Origin: Oscillospiraceae bacterium
Lineage (GTDB): Bacteria > Bacillota > Clostridia > Oscillospirales > Oscillospiraceae
Length of the DNA stretch: 54,943 nt
NCBI GenBank assembly: GCA_021203885.1
Contig: JAJQAH010000008.1
Coordinates: forward strand, 1-54,943
Direction: 5' to 3'
Positions 10,951 through 20,950 of the stretch are shown piece after piece. The position numbers and the translations under genes are program-made. Numbering within the stretch: position 1 is the first letter of the stretch; every line of letters starts with the position of its first letter. A model generated the notes under the pieces. The model saw only the letters and a program-made list of their open reading frames with translations. It was not told the DNA's origin and made no database searches.

Positions 10951-12196
10951 CAGCAAAATTTTATATGCTGTGCTGGCCATCATTCTTTCCATCGGCCTGT
11001 GGGTCTATGTCGTAGCGGTGGAAGGGACCGATTCCACCATCGATATCAGCGGCATCCCCGTTACCTTTACCAACCAGGAAGTGCTGGAGGAGAGGGGACT
11101 GATGATCACGGAAGGCGAGGGCCAGACCGTGACGCTGACCGTAAGCGGAGCCAGCACGAGCCTGACGGAACTGAGCCAGAGAAGATCAGATATTTCCGTG
11201 ACGGTGGATGTCGGCAGGATCACGTCCCCCGGCTCGCAGCAGATGGCCTATACCGTCACGCTGCCAAGCGGCTATTCCTCATCGGTTACCATATCCGACC
11301 GGTCGCCGGGCAATATCGATTTTACCGTTTCCCGGTTTGTCACGGAGGAGATCGAGATCGGATGCAAGTTCGACGGAACGCTTGCGGACGGCTATATGCG
11401 GGACGATTTTATCGTGACTCCGAGTACACTGACCATTTACGGTGCGGAGGAAGAGGTTGAAAACATTTCCTATGCGCTGGTGACGGTCCAGGGAGAAAAT
11501 CTCAGTGAATCGGTCACGGAGGTTCTGCCTTTCACGCTGATGAATGCGCAGGGCCAGGAGACCTCATCCCAGACGGTCACCTGCAGTGTAGAAACGGTGG
11601 AAGTCACCATGCCTGTGGTCAAGTCCAATGAGATCAAGCTGGCGGTGGATCTGATTCCCGGCGGTGGGATCACCGAGGAGAATATGGACAAATATGTGAC
11701 CTGTACCATCGACCCGGCGGAGATCACGGTCTCCGGCCAGGAGGAGGATCTCGAATCCCTCGATACGCTGACGCTGGGCGAGATCGATCTGAACGAGGTC
11801 TCCGGTACGGAAAACTTCGAGTTTGAGATCCCGCTGGAATCGAATCTGAAGAATATCAGCGGCATTACCAGTGCCAGCGTGACCGTGACGATCAGTGACG
11901 AATTGAAGACGGAAGAGTATGAAGTCGATACGATCAGCCTGAGGAACGTGCCGGACGGATTTAAAGCCGAGTCCGTCACGCAGACTCTGCAGGTCGAGGT
12001 GCGCGGCACGGAGGATGCGCTGGCGGAGCTGCTGGAATCCAACTTGCGGGCTGTCGCCGATCTGAGCGAGATCGAGGAGCCGGCGGCGGGCAGATATTCT
12101 GTGCACGCAACGATCTATCTGGATACTGTTTCCGATGACATCGGTGTGCTGGACGGCGACTACGAGATCGTGGTCGACCTGGAGGAGAGCGGGTGA
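10931..12196 (+). CDS. cdaR: YbbR-domain protein, CdaA regulator CdaR
   Basis: N-terminal TM plus YbbR-like repeats; overlaps cdaA. Confidence 0.88.
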   Translation: MGKRILNSKILYAVLAIILSIGLWVYVVAVEGTDSTIDISGIPVTFTNQEVLEERGLMITEGEGQTVTLTVSGASTSLTELSQRRSDISVTVDVGRITSPGSQQMAYTVTLPSGYSSSVTISDRSPGNIDFTVSRFVTEEIEIGCKFDGTLADGYMRDDFIVTPSTLTIYGAEEEVENISYALVTVQGENLSESVTEVLPFTLMNAQGQETSSQTVTCSVETVEVTMPVVKSNEIKLAVDLIPGGGITEENMDKYVTCTIDPAEITVSGQEEDLESLDTLTLGEIDLNEVSGTENFEFEIPLESNLKNISGITSASVTVTISDELKTEEYEVDTISLRNVPDGFKAESVTQTLQVEVRGTEDALAELLESNLRAVADLSEIEEPAAGRYSVHATIYLDTVSDDIGVLDGDYEIVVDLEESG

Positions 12197-12200
12197 TCCT

Positions 12201-12626
12201 GTGACTCAGATTGCAACCGTAAAAAAACTGCTGGAGGAGAAAAAAGCGGAGATCACCGTCGTGCGCCAGTCGGCCTGCAGCCATGACTGCTCAACCTGCG
12301 GAGGATGCGGTCCTACCGAATCCACCAAGGTGGACGCCGTGGCGGACAATCTGGTCGGCGCCCGGCCGGGAGATACCGTCCGGGTGGAGAGCGACAGCGG
12401 CAAGGTTCTCGGGCTTGCGGCCGTGTTTTATCTGATCCCTCTTGTGCTTTTCTTCGTGGGGTATTTCGTGGCTCAGGCTCTGGGCCTTTCGGAGGGCCTT
12501 TGTCTGCTGGCCGGGGTCCTGCTGGGCGCTGCCTCCTTCCTGATCGCCTGGCTGGTCGACCGGCGCCTGAAAGCCAACAGCGTCCGCATGAAGATCGTTG
12601 AGGTTCTGCATTGTTCGGATATGTGA
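12201..12626 (+). CDS. SoxR-reducing system protein RseC family
   Basis: Cys-rich N terminus (CSHDCSTCGGC) then two TM segments; GTG start refined inside ORF 12135..12626. Confidence 0.75.
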   Translation: MTQIATVKKLLEEKKAEITVVRQSACSHDCSTCGGCGPTESTKVDAVADNLVGARPGDTVRVESDSGKVLGLAAVFYLIPLVLFFVGYFVAQALGLSEGLCLLAGVLLGAASFLIAWLVDRRLKANSVRMKIVEVLHCSDM

Positions 12627-13474
12627 GACCGCTGCAGAGCGAGCTGAAAGTACGGGAACTTGATGACTATAAAGCTGTCTACTGCGGCCTGTGCCGCACG
12701 ATGGGAAAACGATTCGGACTGCTGGCACGGATGACTCTGAATTATGATTTTACCTTTCTGGCGATGGTCCTGGCCTGGGGTTCGGATCCCTGTACCATGG
12801 AAATGAGACGGTGCCCGGTGCATCCTCTTTCCAGAAGGAACATGTGCGAGAACATGCCGGCCCTGGCCGTGGCCGCCGACGAGAGCGTGATCCTGACGTA
12901 CAGGAAATTCCTGGACGATGTGGCGGATAAGTCGTTTCTGAAGGGACTTCCCACCAGAGTCCTGACCTGGGTCTTCCGTCCCAGCTACAAAAAGGCCGCC
13001 CGGCTGCGCCCGGAATTCGATGAAAAAGTAACCAGCTGCCTGCGCCGGATCAGCGACCTTGAGAAAGAGAACTGTGCTTCCATAGACTACCCCGCCGACG
13101 CCTTTGCCCAGATTCTGCAGGCGGCGGCGCCGGAAACGGGAGATACCGCCCGGGACAGGGCGCTGGCCCAGCTTCTGTACCACGTGGGCCGCTGGATCTA
13201 TCTGGTGGACGCCTGGGATGACCTGGCGGAAGACATTAAAAAAGGCAGATACAATCCCATGAACCTGCGTTTTGAGGGGAAGGCCTTTGAACATATACAG
13301 GATGTGCGCGTCACGCTGCTCCACTCCAGAAACCTGGCCTCTTCGGCCTATGAACTGGCCAAGGCGGAGCGGTGGGATTCCATCCTTTCCAATATAATCT
13401 ACCTGGGTCTGCCGGCGGTGGAGGAATCTGTCCTGACCGGACGCTGGCAGAAAAAGAGGAGGAAAGTTTCATGA
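12611..13474 (+). CDS. DUF5685-family protein
   Basis: [36 protein letters not shown] pattern. Confidence 0.7.
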   Translation: MFGYVRPLQSELKVRELDDYKAVYCGLCRTMGKRFGLLARMTLNYDFTFLAMVLAWGSDPCTMEMRRCPVHPLSRRNMCENMPALAVAADESVILTYRKFLDDVADKSFLKGLPTRVLTWVFRPSYKKAARLRPEFDEKVTSCLRRISDLEKENCASIDYPADAFAQILQAAAPETGDTARDRALAQLLYHVGRWIYLVDAWDDLAEDIKKGRYNPMNLRFEGKAFEHIQDVRVTLLHSRNLASSAYELAKAERWDSILSNIIYLGLPAVEESVLTGRWQKKRRKVS

Positions 13475-14145
13475 CTGATCCCTACGAGGTGCTGGGCGTA
13501 AAGCCTGACGCCAGCGACGAAGAGGTCAAAAAAGCCTACAGGGAACTGGCGCGGAAATATCACCCGGATAATTATCAGAATAACCCTCTTTCCGATCTGG
13601 CCGAGGAGAAAATGAAGGAGATCAACGAGGCCTATAATACCATCGTTCAGGAGAGGGAACACGGCGGAAGCTCCGGCTCTTCCGGCGGGTACTCCTCATC
13701 CTCTTCTTACGGGAATGCCAACCGGCAGAATTCCTACCAGAATTCCTATCAGAATACATACCAGAATGCGTATCAGAATCAGAGAAGCGCGAGCCCGAAC
13801 CTGCAGCAGGTCCGGACCTGTATCAACAACGGGCAACTGGCCCAGGCGGAGCAGATCCTGCGTTCCGTCAGCAACAGAAATGCCGAGTGGTATTTTCTGA
13901 CGGGCAGCATCGCCTACCGCAGAAATTATCTGGATGAGGCCATGCGCAACTATCAGATCGCGGTTCAGATGGAACCGAATAATATGGAGTACCGCCAGGC
14001 GCTGAATATGATGCAGAACAGCGGCAACAACAATTACAGACCGCAGGGATACGGCGATGCTGGCATGGGCGCGATGGACTGCTGTTCGACCATGCTCTGC
14101 ATGAACTGTCTGTGCGGCGCATGCGGGGGAGGACGCGGCTGCTGA
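13471..14145 (+). CDS. J-domain protein with TPR-like region and Cys-rich tail
   Basis: [37 protein letters not shown] motif present; ATG refined inside ORF 13372..14145. Confidence 0.88.
   Translation: MTDPYEVLGVKPDASDEEVKKAYRELARKYHPDNYQNNPLSDLAEEKMKEINEAYNTIVQEREHGGSSGSSGGYSSSSSYGNANRQNSYQNSYQNTYQNAYQNQRSASPNLQQVRTCINNGQLAQAEQILRSVSNRNAEWYFLTGSIAYRRNYLDEAMRNYQIAVQMEPNNMEYRQALNMMQNSGNNNYRPQGYGDAGMGAMDCCSTMLCMNCLCGACGGGRGC
13726..13782 (+). repeat. 12-bp tandem repeat coding (QN[ST/A]Y)n in the J-domain protein
   Basis: cagaattcctac cagaattcctat cagaatacatac cagaatgcgtat cagaat. Confidence 0.85.
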
Positions 14146-14675
14146 TGGGGCGGGGCAGGACAAAAACTTCCTCTCAGGTCGCACTGGGAGGCGTCATGGC
14201 GGCGCTGGCCCTGGTCCTGATCTATCTTGCCAGCGTGATCCCGACCGCCCAGATCGGCGTGGCCGCCGTGGCCGGCCTGTGCCCGCTGGTCGTGGTGGTG
14301 GGCGCCAGCTTCCCGGCCGGCTTTCTCAGCTATGCGGCGTCCGGGATCCTGGCGCTGCTGCTGGTGCCCAGCAAGTCCTGCGCTGTCATGTATGCCATCC
14401 TGCTGGGTCTGTATCCGGTTCTGAAGGGCCTGATCGAGCGCCTCCACAACATCGTGCTGGAACTTCTGATCAAGCTCGTCTATTTTAACATTGTCATGAC
14501 GCTCATGTGGTTTGTTTTCGGTGCGATGGTCCTGCCTATGCTGCCGGAACTTTTAAACGTCGCCGTCTGGTTTTATATCGTGGGGAATATCGTGTTCCTG
14601 ATCTATGATTACGGGGTCAGCAAGCTGATCACCGCTTTCGGGCCGCGGATCGTGAAAATGATCCGCCGGAGCTGA
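14145..14675 (+). CDS. Predicted integral membrane protein (possibly ECF S-component-like)
   Basis: about 176 aa, hydrophobic TM segments; ATGA-type overlap with the upstream gene. Confidence 0.6.
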   Translation: MGRGRTKTSSQVALGGVMAALALVLIYLASVIPTAQIGVAAVAGLCPLVVVVGASFPAGFLSYAASGILALLLVPSKSCAVMYAILLGLYPVLKGLIERLHNIVLELLIKLVYFNIVMTLMWFVFGAMVLPMLPELLNVAVWFYIVGNIVFLIYDYGVSKLITAFGPRIVKMIRRS

Positions 14676-14704
14676 CGTACTGATTCGGACTGGAGGAGAA
14701 GAGC

Positions 14705-15592
14705 ATGATCAAAAGTATGACCGGTTACGGACGGGGCGAAATGGATTCCGGCGGGCGCAGGTACATGGTGGAAGTCCGGTCCGTGAACAACCGCTATCTG
14801 GACTGCTCCGTAAAAATGCCCAGGGCTTATTTTTATCTGGAGGACGACATCAGGACCCGGGTCGGAGAGACCATCTCCAGGGGAAAGATCGATGTTTTTC
14901 TGAATATCGAGGATACCGGCTCCAGTGCGAATTCCCTGCATCTGAATGAACCGCTGGCGAAAGCGTACATCGAGTCGCTCCGCAGGATCGGAAAGATCGG
15001 GAAGGACGCAGGGGTCTCCCAGAAGATCACGGCCGCACAGATCGCGCAGTTTCCGGAGGTGCTGACACCGGAAAACAGCGTGGAATATCCGGAGGCCGCC
15101 CAGGCCGATATCCTGTCGGCTCTGGACCAGGCTCTGGAGGAGTTCGACGGCATGCGGACCCGGGAGGGACAGCACCTGGCCGATGATATATCGGAACATA
15201 TGCGGACCATCGAGGATTATGTGGGCCGGATCGAGGCCCGTTCCCCGGAGACCGTGAAGGAATACAGGGCCCGGCTGGAGGAGAAACTCAGGGAGGTTCT
15301 GGCCGACTCGGATATCGACGAGCACATGATACTGAACGAGGCGGCCATCTACGCGGACAAGATCGCGGTGGACGAGGAGACCGTCAGGCTCCGCAGTCAT
15401 CTGTCCCAGCTGGGGGAGATGCTGCACTCGGACGGCGCCGTCGGACGGAAAATGGATTTTCTGATCCAGGAGTTCAACCGGGAAGCCAACACCATCGGGT
15501 CCAAATGCAATGATCTGGACATATCCCGTACCGTGGTGGACCTGAAGGCGGAGATCGAAAAGATCCGGGAGCAGGTCCAGAACGTCGAGTAA
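14705..15592 (+). CDS. yicC: YicC/YloC family endoribonuclease
   Basis: MIKSMTGYGRGE N terminus; C-terminal DLKAEIEKIREQVQNVE. Confidence 0.95.
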   Translation: MIKSMTGYGRGEMDSGGRRYMVEVRSVNNRYLDCSVKMPRAYFYLEDDIRTRVGETISRGKIDVFLNIEDTGSSANSLHLNEPLAKAYIESLRRIGKIGKDAGVSQKITAAQIAQFPEVLTPENSVEYPEAAQADILSALDQALEEFDGMRTREGQHLADDISEHMRTIEDYVGRIEARSPETVKEYRARLEEKLREVLADSDIDEHMILNEAAIYADKIAVDEETVRLRSHLSQLGEMLHSDGAVGRKMDFLIQEFNREANTIGSKCNDLDISRTVVDLKAEIEKIREQVQNVE

Positions 15593-15623
15593 GTGTTTAA
15601 AAAAATCAAGGCGGTGAATACCT

Positions 15624-15878
15624 GTGCAGCTGGTGAATATCGGTTTCGGAAATCTGATCTCGGCGCAGCGCCTGGTGGCCGCCGTCGCCCCGGACTCGGC
15701 GCCCATCAAGCGCATCATTCAGGAGGCAAGGGAGCGGGGCCTGCTGATCGACGCCAGTTTCGGACGGAAGACCCGGACGGTGCTGATTATGGACAGCGAT
15801 CACGTGGTGCTCTCGTCCCTGACGCCCGCCGCGATCGAGACAAGACTCAGGGAATCGGAGGATTCCGGCCAGGACTGA
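15624..15878 (+). CDS. remA: Extracellular matrix regulatory protein RemA family (DUF370)
   Basis: 84 aa; VNIGFGN...[30 protein letters not shown]...[17 protein letters not shown]. Confidence 0.9.
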   Translation: MQLVNIGFGNLISAQRLVAAVAPDSAPIKRIIQEARERGLLIDASFGRKTRTVLIMDSDHVVLSSLTPAAIETRLRESEDSGQD

Positions 15879-15891
15879 GGAGGAAAGTTTC

Positions 15892-16548
15892 ATGGAACAG
15901 GGAAAACTTTTTGTCGTATCCGGACCCTCCGGTGTGGGGAAAAGTACCGTTATAGCAGACGTGCTGAAGGATATCCCGGATCTTTATTTTTCCGTGTCCT
16001 TTACGACACGGCCGCCCAGACCAGGGGAGAAGGACGGGGTCCATTACCACTTTGTGGACGATGCGGAATTTAAGCGGATGATCAGCGACGGGGAACTGCT
16101 GGAGTATGCGCAGTATGTGGATCATTATTACGGGACATCCGAAAAGCTGATCGACGAACATCTGGCGAAAGGGGAGGATGTCCTGCTGGATATCGAGGTG
16201 CAGGGCGCCGCCATCGTCCGGGAAAAGCGCCCGGATGCGATATTCGTCTTTGTTATGCCGCCCTCTTTCGATGATCTGGCGGAGCGCCTGCGGGAACGCG
16301 GGACCGATGACGAAAAGACCATCGAGAAGCGCCTGAAGCAGGCAAAAAAGGAATGCCGAGAGGCGTCCAAATATGCGTATTTGATTGTGAACCGGACTGT
16401 ACCCCAGGCGGTATCGGATCTGGAGATCGTCATCCGCAGCGAGAGGAAAAAAGCGGAAGAGGAAGAGAAGGAAGCCGGCCGGGTACCTGTGCGGAAAGAT
16501 GAGAATGAAGAGGAGGACGATCAAAATGCTGAATCAGTCGATGGATGA
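15892..16548 (+). CDS. gmk: Guanylate kinase
   Basis: VSGPSGVGKSTV; SFTTRPPRPGEKDGVHYHFV. Confidence 0.97.
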   Translation: MEQGKLFVVSGPSGVGKSTVIADVLKDIPDLYFSVSFTTRPPRPGEKDGVHYHFVDDAEFKRMISDGELLEYAQYVDHYYGTSEKLIDEHLAKGEDVLLDIEVQGAAIVREKRPDAIFVFVMPPSFDDLAERLRERGTDDEKTIEKRLKQAKKECREASKYAYLIVNRTVPQAVSDLEIVIRSERKKAEEEEKEAGRVPVRKDENEEEDDQNAESVDG

Positions 16549-16717
16549 TCTGCTGGCCAGGATCCCCAACCGGTATCTGCTGGTCAATGTCGTGGCACAT
16601 CGCGCACGTGAGATCGCAGCCGAAGCCGAGGACACAAATGAGCCCCTGGATGACAAGGCCGTCTCCATAGCGCTCCGCGAGGTGGCGGACGGGGAAGTCA
16701 CCGTACCGGAGGACTGA
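16526..16717 (+). CDS. rpoZ: DNA-directed RNA polymerase omega subunit
   Basis: MLNQSMDDLLARIPNRYLLVNVVAHRAREI; downstream of gmk. Confidence 0.92.
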   Translation: MLNQSMDDLLARIPNRYLLVNVVAHRAREIAAEAEDTNEPLDDKAVSIALREVADGEVTVPED

Positions 16718-16763
16718 TGCCGGTTCCGGTCGGTTCTGACGGTCCGCAGAGGAGAGAAACCAG

Positions 16764-19232
16764 GTGAACAGTGTTTCAGTGGCGAAGATCGCTCTCTCCG
16801 CCGCCGTTTATGCCATCGACAGGCCGTACTCCTATCTGATACCAGATACGATGAAGGGCCTGCTGGAGCCCGGCATGCGGGTCATCGTGGCATTCGGGTC
16901 CGGAAACAGACGCTGTGACGGGATCGTGCTCTCGGTGGACTGCGAGATCCCGGACCGGGAGATGAAAGAAGTCCTGGCCGTTCTGGATGACGAGCCCGTG
17001 CTGGACTATGACGGGATCCGCCTGGCCCTGTGGATGAGAGAAATGTGCTTCTGCACGGTCTATCAGGCGGCCCGTGCCATGCTGCCCGCGGGGCTGTGGT
17101 TTTCCCTTCGTGACGTCTGGAGAGTGGCGGACGGCGTCGAGCGGGAGGCGGCCTTTGAGGCAGCCGGTCGTTCTCCGGGCTGCCGGAAACTGCTGGAGCT
17201 TCTTTACGCGAACGGCGGCTCCATGGAGAGCGGACAGATCCGTGAGGAATTTGAGGGGAAAAGCCCCACCGCTCACCTGAAGCAGCTTCAGGAGGGCGGG
17301 ATCCTGGTCCTGGAGACCAGCGCCTCACGCGGCGTGGGGGATAAGACCGAGAAGGTGATCTCCCTGGCTGTATCCGCGGAGGAGGCACTGAACGCCACAG
17401 CGGGGAAGAGAGCACCTGTCCAGCGGTCTGTGGTGGAGCTTCTGGCCGCCGTCGGCCGGGCGGGGGCCAAGGAGGTCTGCTATCATACGGGCGCGACTTC
17501 CGCCACGCTGAGGACCCTTGAGAAGAAAGGCCTGATCGAGCAGGAGATCCGTCAGGTGTTCCGCAGGCCTGCCGCACCGCGTCAGGAGAAGGCCTGCGCC
17601 CCCGTGCTGAACCTCGAGCAGCAGGCGGCCGTGGACGGCATGACCGCGCTTCTGGATCAGAGGGAGCCTGCGGCCGCGCTTCTCTACGGCGTGACCGGGA
17701 GCGGGAAAACCCTGGTCTATATGGCCCTGATCGATCATGTGCTCGCCATGGGCCGGACAGCGCTGGTACTGGTGCCGGAGATCGCGCTGACCCCCCAGCT
17801 GATGCAGAAATTTACGGCGCGTTTCGGGGGAAAAGTAGCTGTCATGCACAGCAGCCTGCGGATCGGCGAACGGTATGATGAGTGGCGGCGGGCCAAAACC
17901 GGACAGGCGAAGGTCGTTCTGGGCACCCGCTCCGCCGTATTCGCGCCTCTGAAGGATCTGGGGCTCGTGATCCTGGACGAGGAACAGGAGCATACGTTTA
18001 AGTCGGAAAACACCCCCCGGTATCACGCACGGGATGTGGCGAAATACCGCTGCATGCAGACCGGGTCGCTGCTGGTCCTCGGGTCGGCGACTCCGTCGAT
18101 CGAGAGCATGTACCAGGCCCGGGAGGGAAACTACCACCTGTTCACCCTGCGGAACCGCTACAACGAGCAGGCCATGCCCCGGGTGGTCATTGCCGATATG
18201 AAGAAGGAACTGCAGAGCGGGAACGGGACGGATATCAGCGGCCCGCTCCGGCAGGAGCTGGAGTCCAATCTTTCCCGGGGGGAGCAGAGCATCCTCCTGC
18301 TGAACAGACGCGGCGCGTCCAGAATGGTCACCTGCGGCGAGTGCGGCTGGGTGCCCGGGTGTCCCAGATGCAGTGTCGCCCTGACGTACCACTCCGCGAA
18401 CCGGCGGCTGATGTGCCACCACTGCGGATATTCCATGCCCCTGCCTGCCGAATGTCCCGAATGCGGGGGGAAGCTCGCCTTTGTGGGGACCGGCACGCAG
18501 AAAGTGGAACGGGAACTGGAGGAGATGTTTCCGGGAACGGAGGTCCTCCGAATGGATACGGATACGGTCTCGCCGACCAACCCCCACGAGAAGCAGCTGG
18601 ACCGGTTTGCCGAAGAAAAGATCCCGTTCATGGTCGGGACCCAGATGGTGGCCAAGGGGCTGGATTTTGAGAACGTCACGCTGGTCGGCGTCATCGCCGC
18701 GGATCTCTCCCTGTACGCGGACAATTTCCGTGCCGGGGAGATGACGTTTTCCCTGATCACGCAGGCCGTAGGCCGGGCCGGACGGGGCAACAAGTCCGGA
18801 AGGGCCGTAATACAGACGATGACGCCGGAGAACGAGGTGATCCTCACAGCAGCCAGACAGGACTACGACAGCTTTTACAGCCAGGAGCTGGAGATGCGAA
18901 GACTGTGCGGCACTTCGCCGTTCCGGGATGAATTCCGGATCTCCGCATCCGGGCCGGACGAGAATACCGTGATCCTGGCCTGCTCCCGGATCCGGCAGGC
19001 GCTGGACGAGGCGCTGGCGGAGGAGGAATACCGGGACCTGGATGTTGAGGTGCTGGGCCCGGCGCCGGCTTCCGTGACGAAAGTCAATAATCAGTATCGA
19101 TACCGGGTGACCGCCATGGGAAAGAACGGGAAGAAGCTGAGAGCGCTTCTCGCCCATCTTCTTCGGCGCGCACAGCAGGATAAAGCCAATAAAGGCGTGT
19201 CGATCCAGGCGGATCTGAACCCGTTCGATTAA
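16764..19232 (+). CDS. priA: Primosomal protein N' (PriA helicase)
   Basis: 822 aa; Walker [16 protein letters not shown], zinc-binding CxxC cluster. Confidence 0.97.
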   Translation: MNSVSVAKIALSAAVYAIDRPYSYLIPDTMKGLLEPGMRVIVAFGSGNRRCDGIVLSVDCEIPDREMKEVLAVLDDEPVLDYDGIRLALWMREMCFCTVYQAARAMLPAGLWFSLRDVWRVADGVEREAAFEAAGRSPGCRKLLELLYANGGSMESGQIREEFEGKSPTAHLKQLQEGGILVLETSASRGVGDKTEKVISLAVSAEEALNATAGKRAPVQRSVVELLAAVGRAGAKEVCYHTGATSATLRTLEKKGLIEQEIRQVFRRPAAPRQEKACAPVLNLEQQAAVDGMTALLDQREPAAALLYGVTGSGKTLVYMALIDHVLAMGRTALVLVPEIALTPQLMQKFTARFGGKVAVMHSSLRIGERYDEWRRAKTGQAKVVLGTRSAVFAPLKDLGLVILDEEQEHTFKSENTPRYHARDVAKYRCMQTGSLLVLGSATPSIESMYQAREGNYHLFTLRNRYNEQAMPRVVIADMKKELQSGNGTDISGPLRQELESNLSRGEQSILLLNRRGASRMVTCGECGWVPGCPRCSVALTYHSANRRLMCHHCGYSMPLPAECPECGGKLAFVGTGTQKVERELEEMFPGTEVLRMDTDTVSPTNPHEKQLDRFAEEKIPFMVGTQMVAKGLDFENVTLVGVIAADLSLYADNFRAGEMTFSLITQAVGRAGRGNKSGRAVIQTMTPENEVILTAARQDYDSFYSQELEMRRLCGTSPFRDEFRISASGPDENTVILACSRIRQALDEALAEEEYRDLDVEVLGPAPASVTKVNNQYRYRVTAMGKNGKKLRALLAHLLRRAQQDKANKGVSIQADLNPFD

Positions 19233-19251
19233 TTAGAGGTGTGTTTTAGAT

Positions 19252-20016
19252 ATGGCAATCAGAAAAATACTGACCGGGGACGAGCCGGCGCTTCATAAGG
19301 TCTGCCACCCGGTGACAAAGTTTGATGAGAAACTGGCGATCCTGCTGGATGACATGCGGGAGACCCTTGCCGAAGCAAACGGACTGGGCCTGGCAGCGCC
19401 GCAGGTGGGCATCCTCCGGCGCGCCGTCCTTGTGGTGGATATGCCGGAGACCCCGGAGAACGGCGGAGATACGCCCGAACAGGACGCCGCTCCGGAGGAG
19501 AAATCCGATCCGGAAGAGAAAGCCGGACCTGCTGCTGAGGCGGAAGGGACAGAGAAGGCCGGTACGGAACCGGAAGGGGAAGAAGGTCCGGAAAAGGAAA
19601 ATCCGCAGGACGAAGAAAATAATCAGGAGCCGGAGGCCGAAGTACTCGAGCTGATCAATCCCGAGATCTTTTATACGGAGGGGGAGTCGGAGGAACTGGA
19701 GGGCTGCCTCTCGATCCCGGGGAAATGGGGCTATGTGAAACGGCCCACCCTCGTCCGGGCCCGTGCACAGGACCGGAACGGGGACGAGTTCGAGATCGAG
19801 GCGACCGGTTATACCGCCCGCTGTGTCGTTCATGAGTGCGAGCACCTGGACGGGCATCTTTTTTCCGAGCTGTGCGACAGACTGTATACGGCTGACGATC
19901 TGCAGGAACTGGCGGAACAGGCGAAAAAAGAGGAAGAACAGGAAGGATCAGACAGCTCGGAGGATCAGGAAGCGGCCGGCATGGAGGAACACCGGGAAGA
20001 GGGAGCAGAGCAGTAG
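19252..20016 (+). CDS. def: Peptide deformylase with large acidic insertion and tail
   Basis: GLGLAAPQVG, EGCLSIPG and HECEHLDG motifs; about 66-aa Glu/Pro-rich insertion between motifs 1 and 2. Confidence 0.94.
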   Translation: MAIRKILTGDEPALHKVCHPVTKFDEKLAILLDDMRETLAEANGLGLAAPQVGILRRAVLVVDMPETPENGGDTPEQDAAPEEKSDPEEKAGPAAEAEGTEKAGTEPEGEEGPEKENPQDEENNQEPEAEVLELINPEIFYTEGESEELEGCLSIPGKWGYVKRPTLVRARAQDRNGDEFEIEATGYTARCVVHECEHLDGHLFSELCDRLYTADDLQELAEQAKKEEEQEGSDSSEDQEAAGMEEHREEGAEQ

Positions 20017-20017
20017 G

Positions 20018-20950
20018 ATGCGGATCCTTTTTATGGGGACGCCGGATTTTGCCGTTCCCAGTCTCTCCGCGCTGGTCCGGGCGGGACATACGGTCTGCGG
20101 CGCATTTACGCAGCCGGACCGCAAAAAGAACAGAGGCATGAAGCTTGTGCCGTCCCCGGTGAAGGAATTCTGCGAGGCCGAACAGATCCCTGTCTTTCAG
20201 CCGGAGGGTTTCAGGGATCCGGAAGCCGTGGAGCAGATCCGGCAGCTGTCGCCGGACCTGATCGTGGTGGCCGCCTACGGGAAGATCCTGCCGGAAACGG
20301 TGCTCTCCATTCCAAAGCTGGGATGCGTCAACGTCCACTCCTCGCTGCTTCCCGCGTACCGGGGGGCAGCGCCCGTTAACTGGGCCATTATCAACGGGGA
20401 GAGCAGGACGGGCGTGACGATCATGTATATGTCGGCCGAGCTGGACGCCGGGGATATCATCGATCAGAAGGCCGTGGACATAGGGCCCGATGAGACGGCC
20501 GGTGAACTGACGGACCGGCTGGCGGTGCTGGGCGCTTCTCTGCTGACAGGCGCCGTTTCGGATATCGGGAACGGCACCGCTACGCGGACGCCTCAGGATC
20601 CGGGAAAGGCCACCTACGCGCCCATGCTGACCCGGGAGCTGTCCCCGGTGGACTGGTCCATGACGGCGGAGCAGATCCACAACAGGGTCAGGGGGCTTCT
20701 GCCCTGGCCCGCGGCCACGGCGATCCTCGGCGGAACGCGCTGCAAGCTGCTCCGGACGAGGATCTGCCCGGAAAAGACGGACTGCCGGGCCGGGACCGTC
20801 CTCGCCGCGGACAGGAGCGGGCTGCGCATTGCTGCCGGTGATGATACGTCTATTGAACTTCTGACAGTGCAGCCGGACGGGAAAAAACCGATGGAAGCTG
20901 AAGCTTTTCTGGCCGGCCATCCGATCGAAAAGGGGAGTATTCTGAGCTGA
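20018..20950 (+). CDS. fmt: Methionyl-tRNA formyltransferase
   Basis: MRILFMGTPDFAVPSL; HSSLLPAYRGAAPVNWAIINGE. Confidence 0.97.
   Translation: MRILFMGTPDFAVPSLSALVRAGHTVCGAFTQPDRKKNRGMKLVPSPVKEFCEAEQIPVFQPEGFRDPEAVEQIRQLSPDLIVVAAYGKILPETVLSIPKLGCVNVHSSLLPAYRGAAPVNWAIINGESRTGVTIMYMSAELDAGDIIDQKAVDIGPDETAGELTDRLAVLGASLLTGAVSDIGNGTATRTPQDPGKATYAPMLTRELSPVDWSMTAEQIHNRVRGLLPWPAATAILGGTRCKLLRTRICPEKTDCRAGTVLAADRSGLRIAAGDDTSIELLTVQPDGKKPMEAEAFLAGHPIEKGSILS

Noticed and set aside
17325-19157. 610-aa minus-strand ORF antisense to priA
   Set aside because: Shadow ORF; priA motifs are unambiguous on the plus strand.
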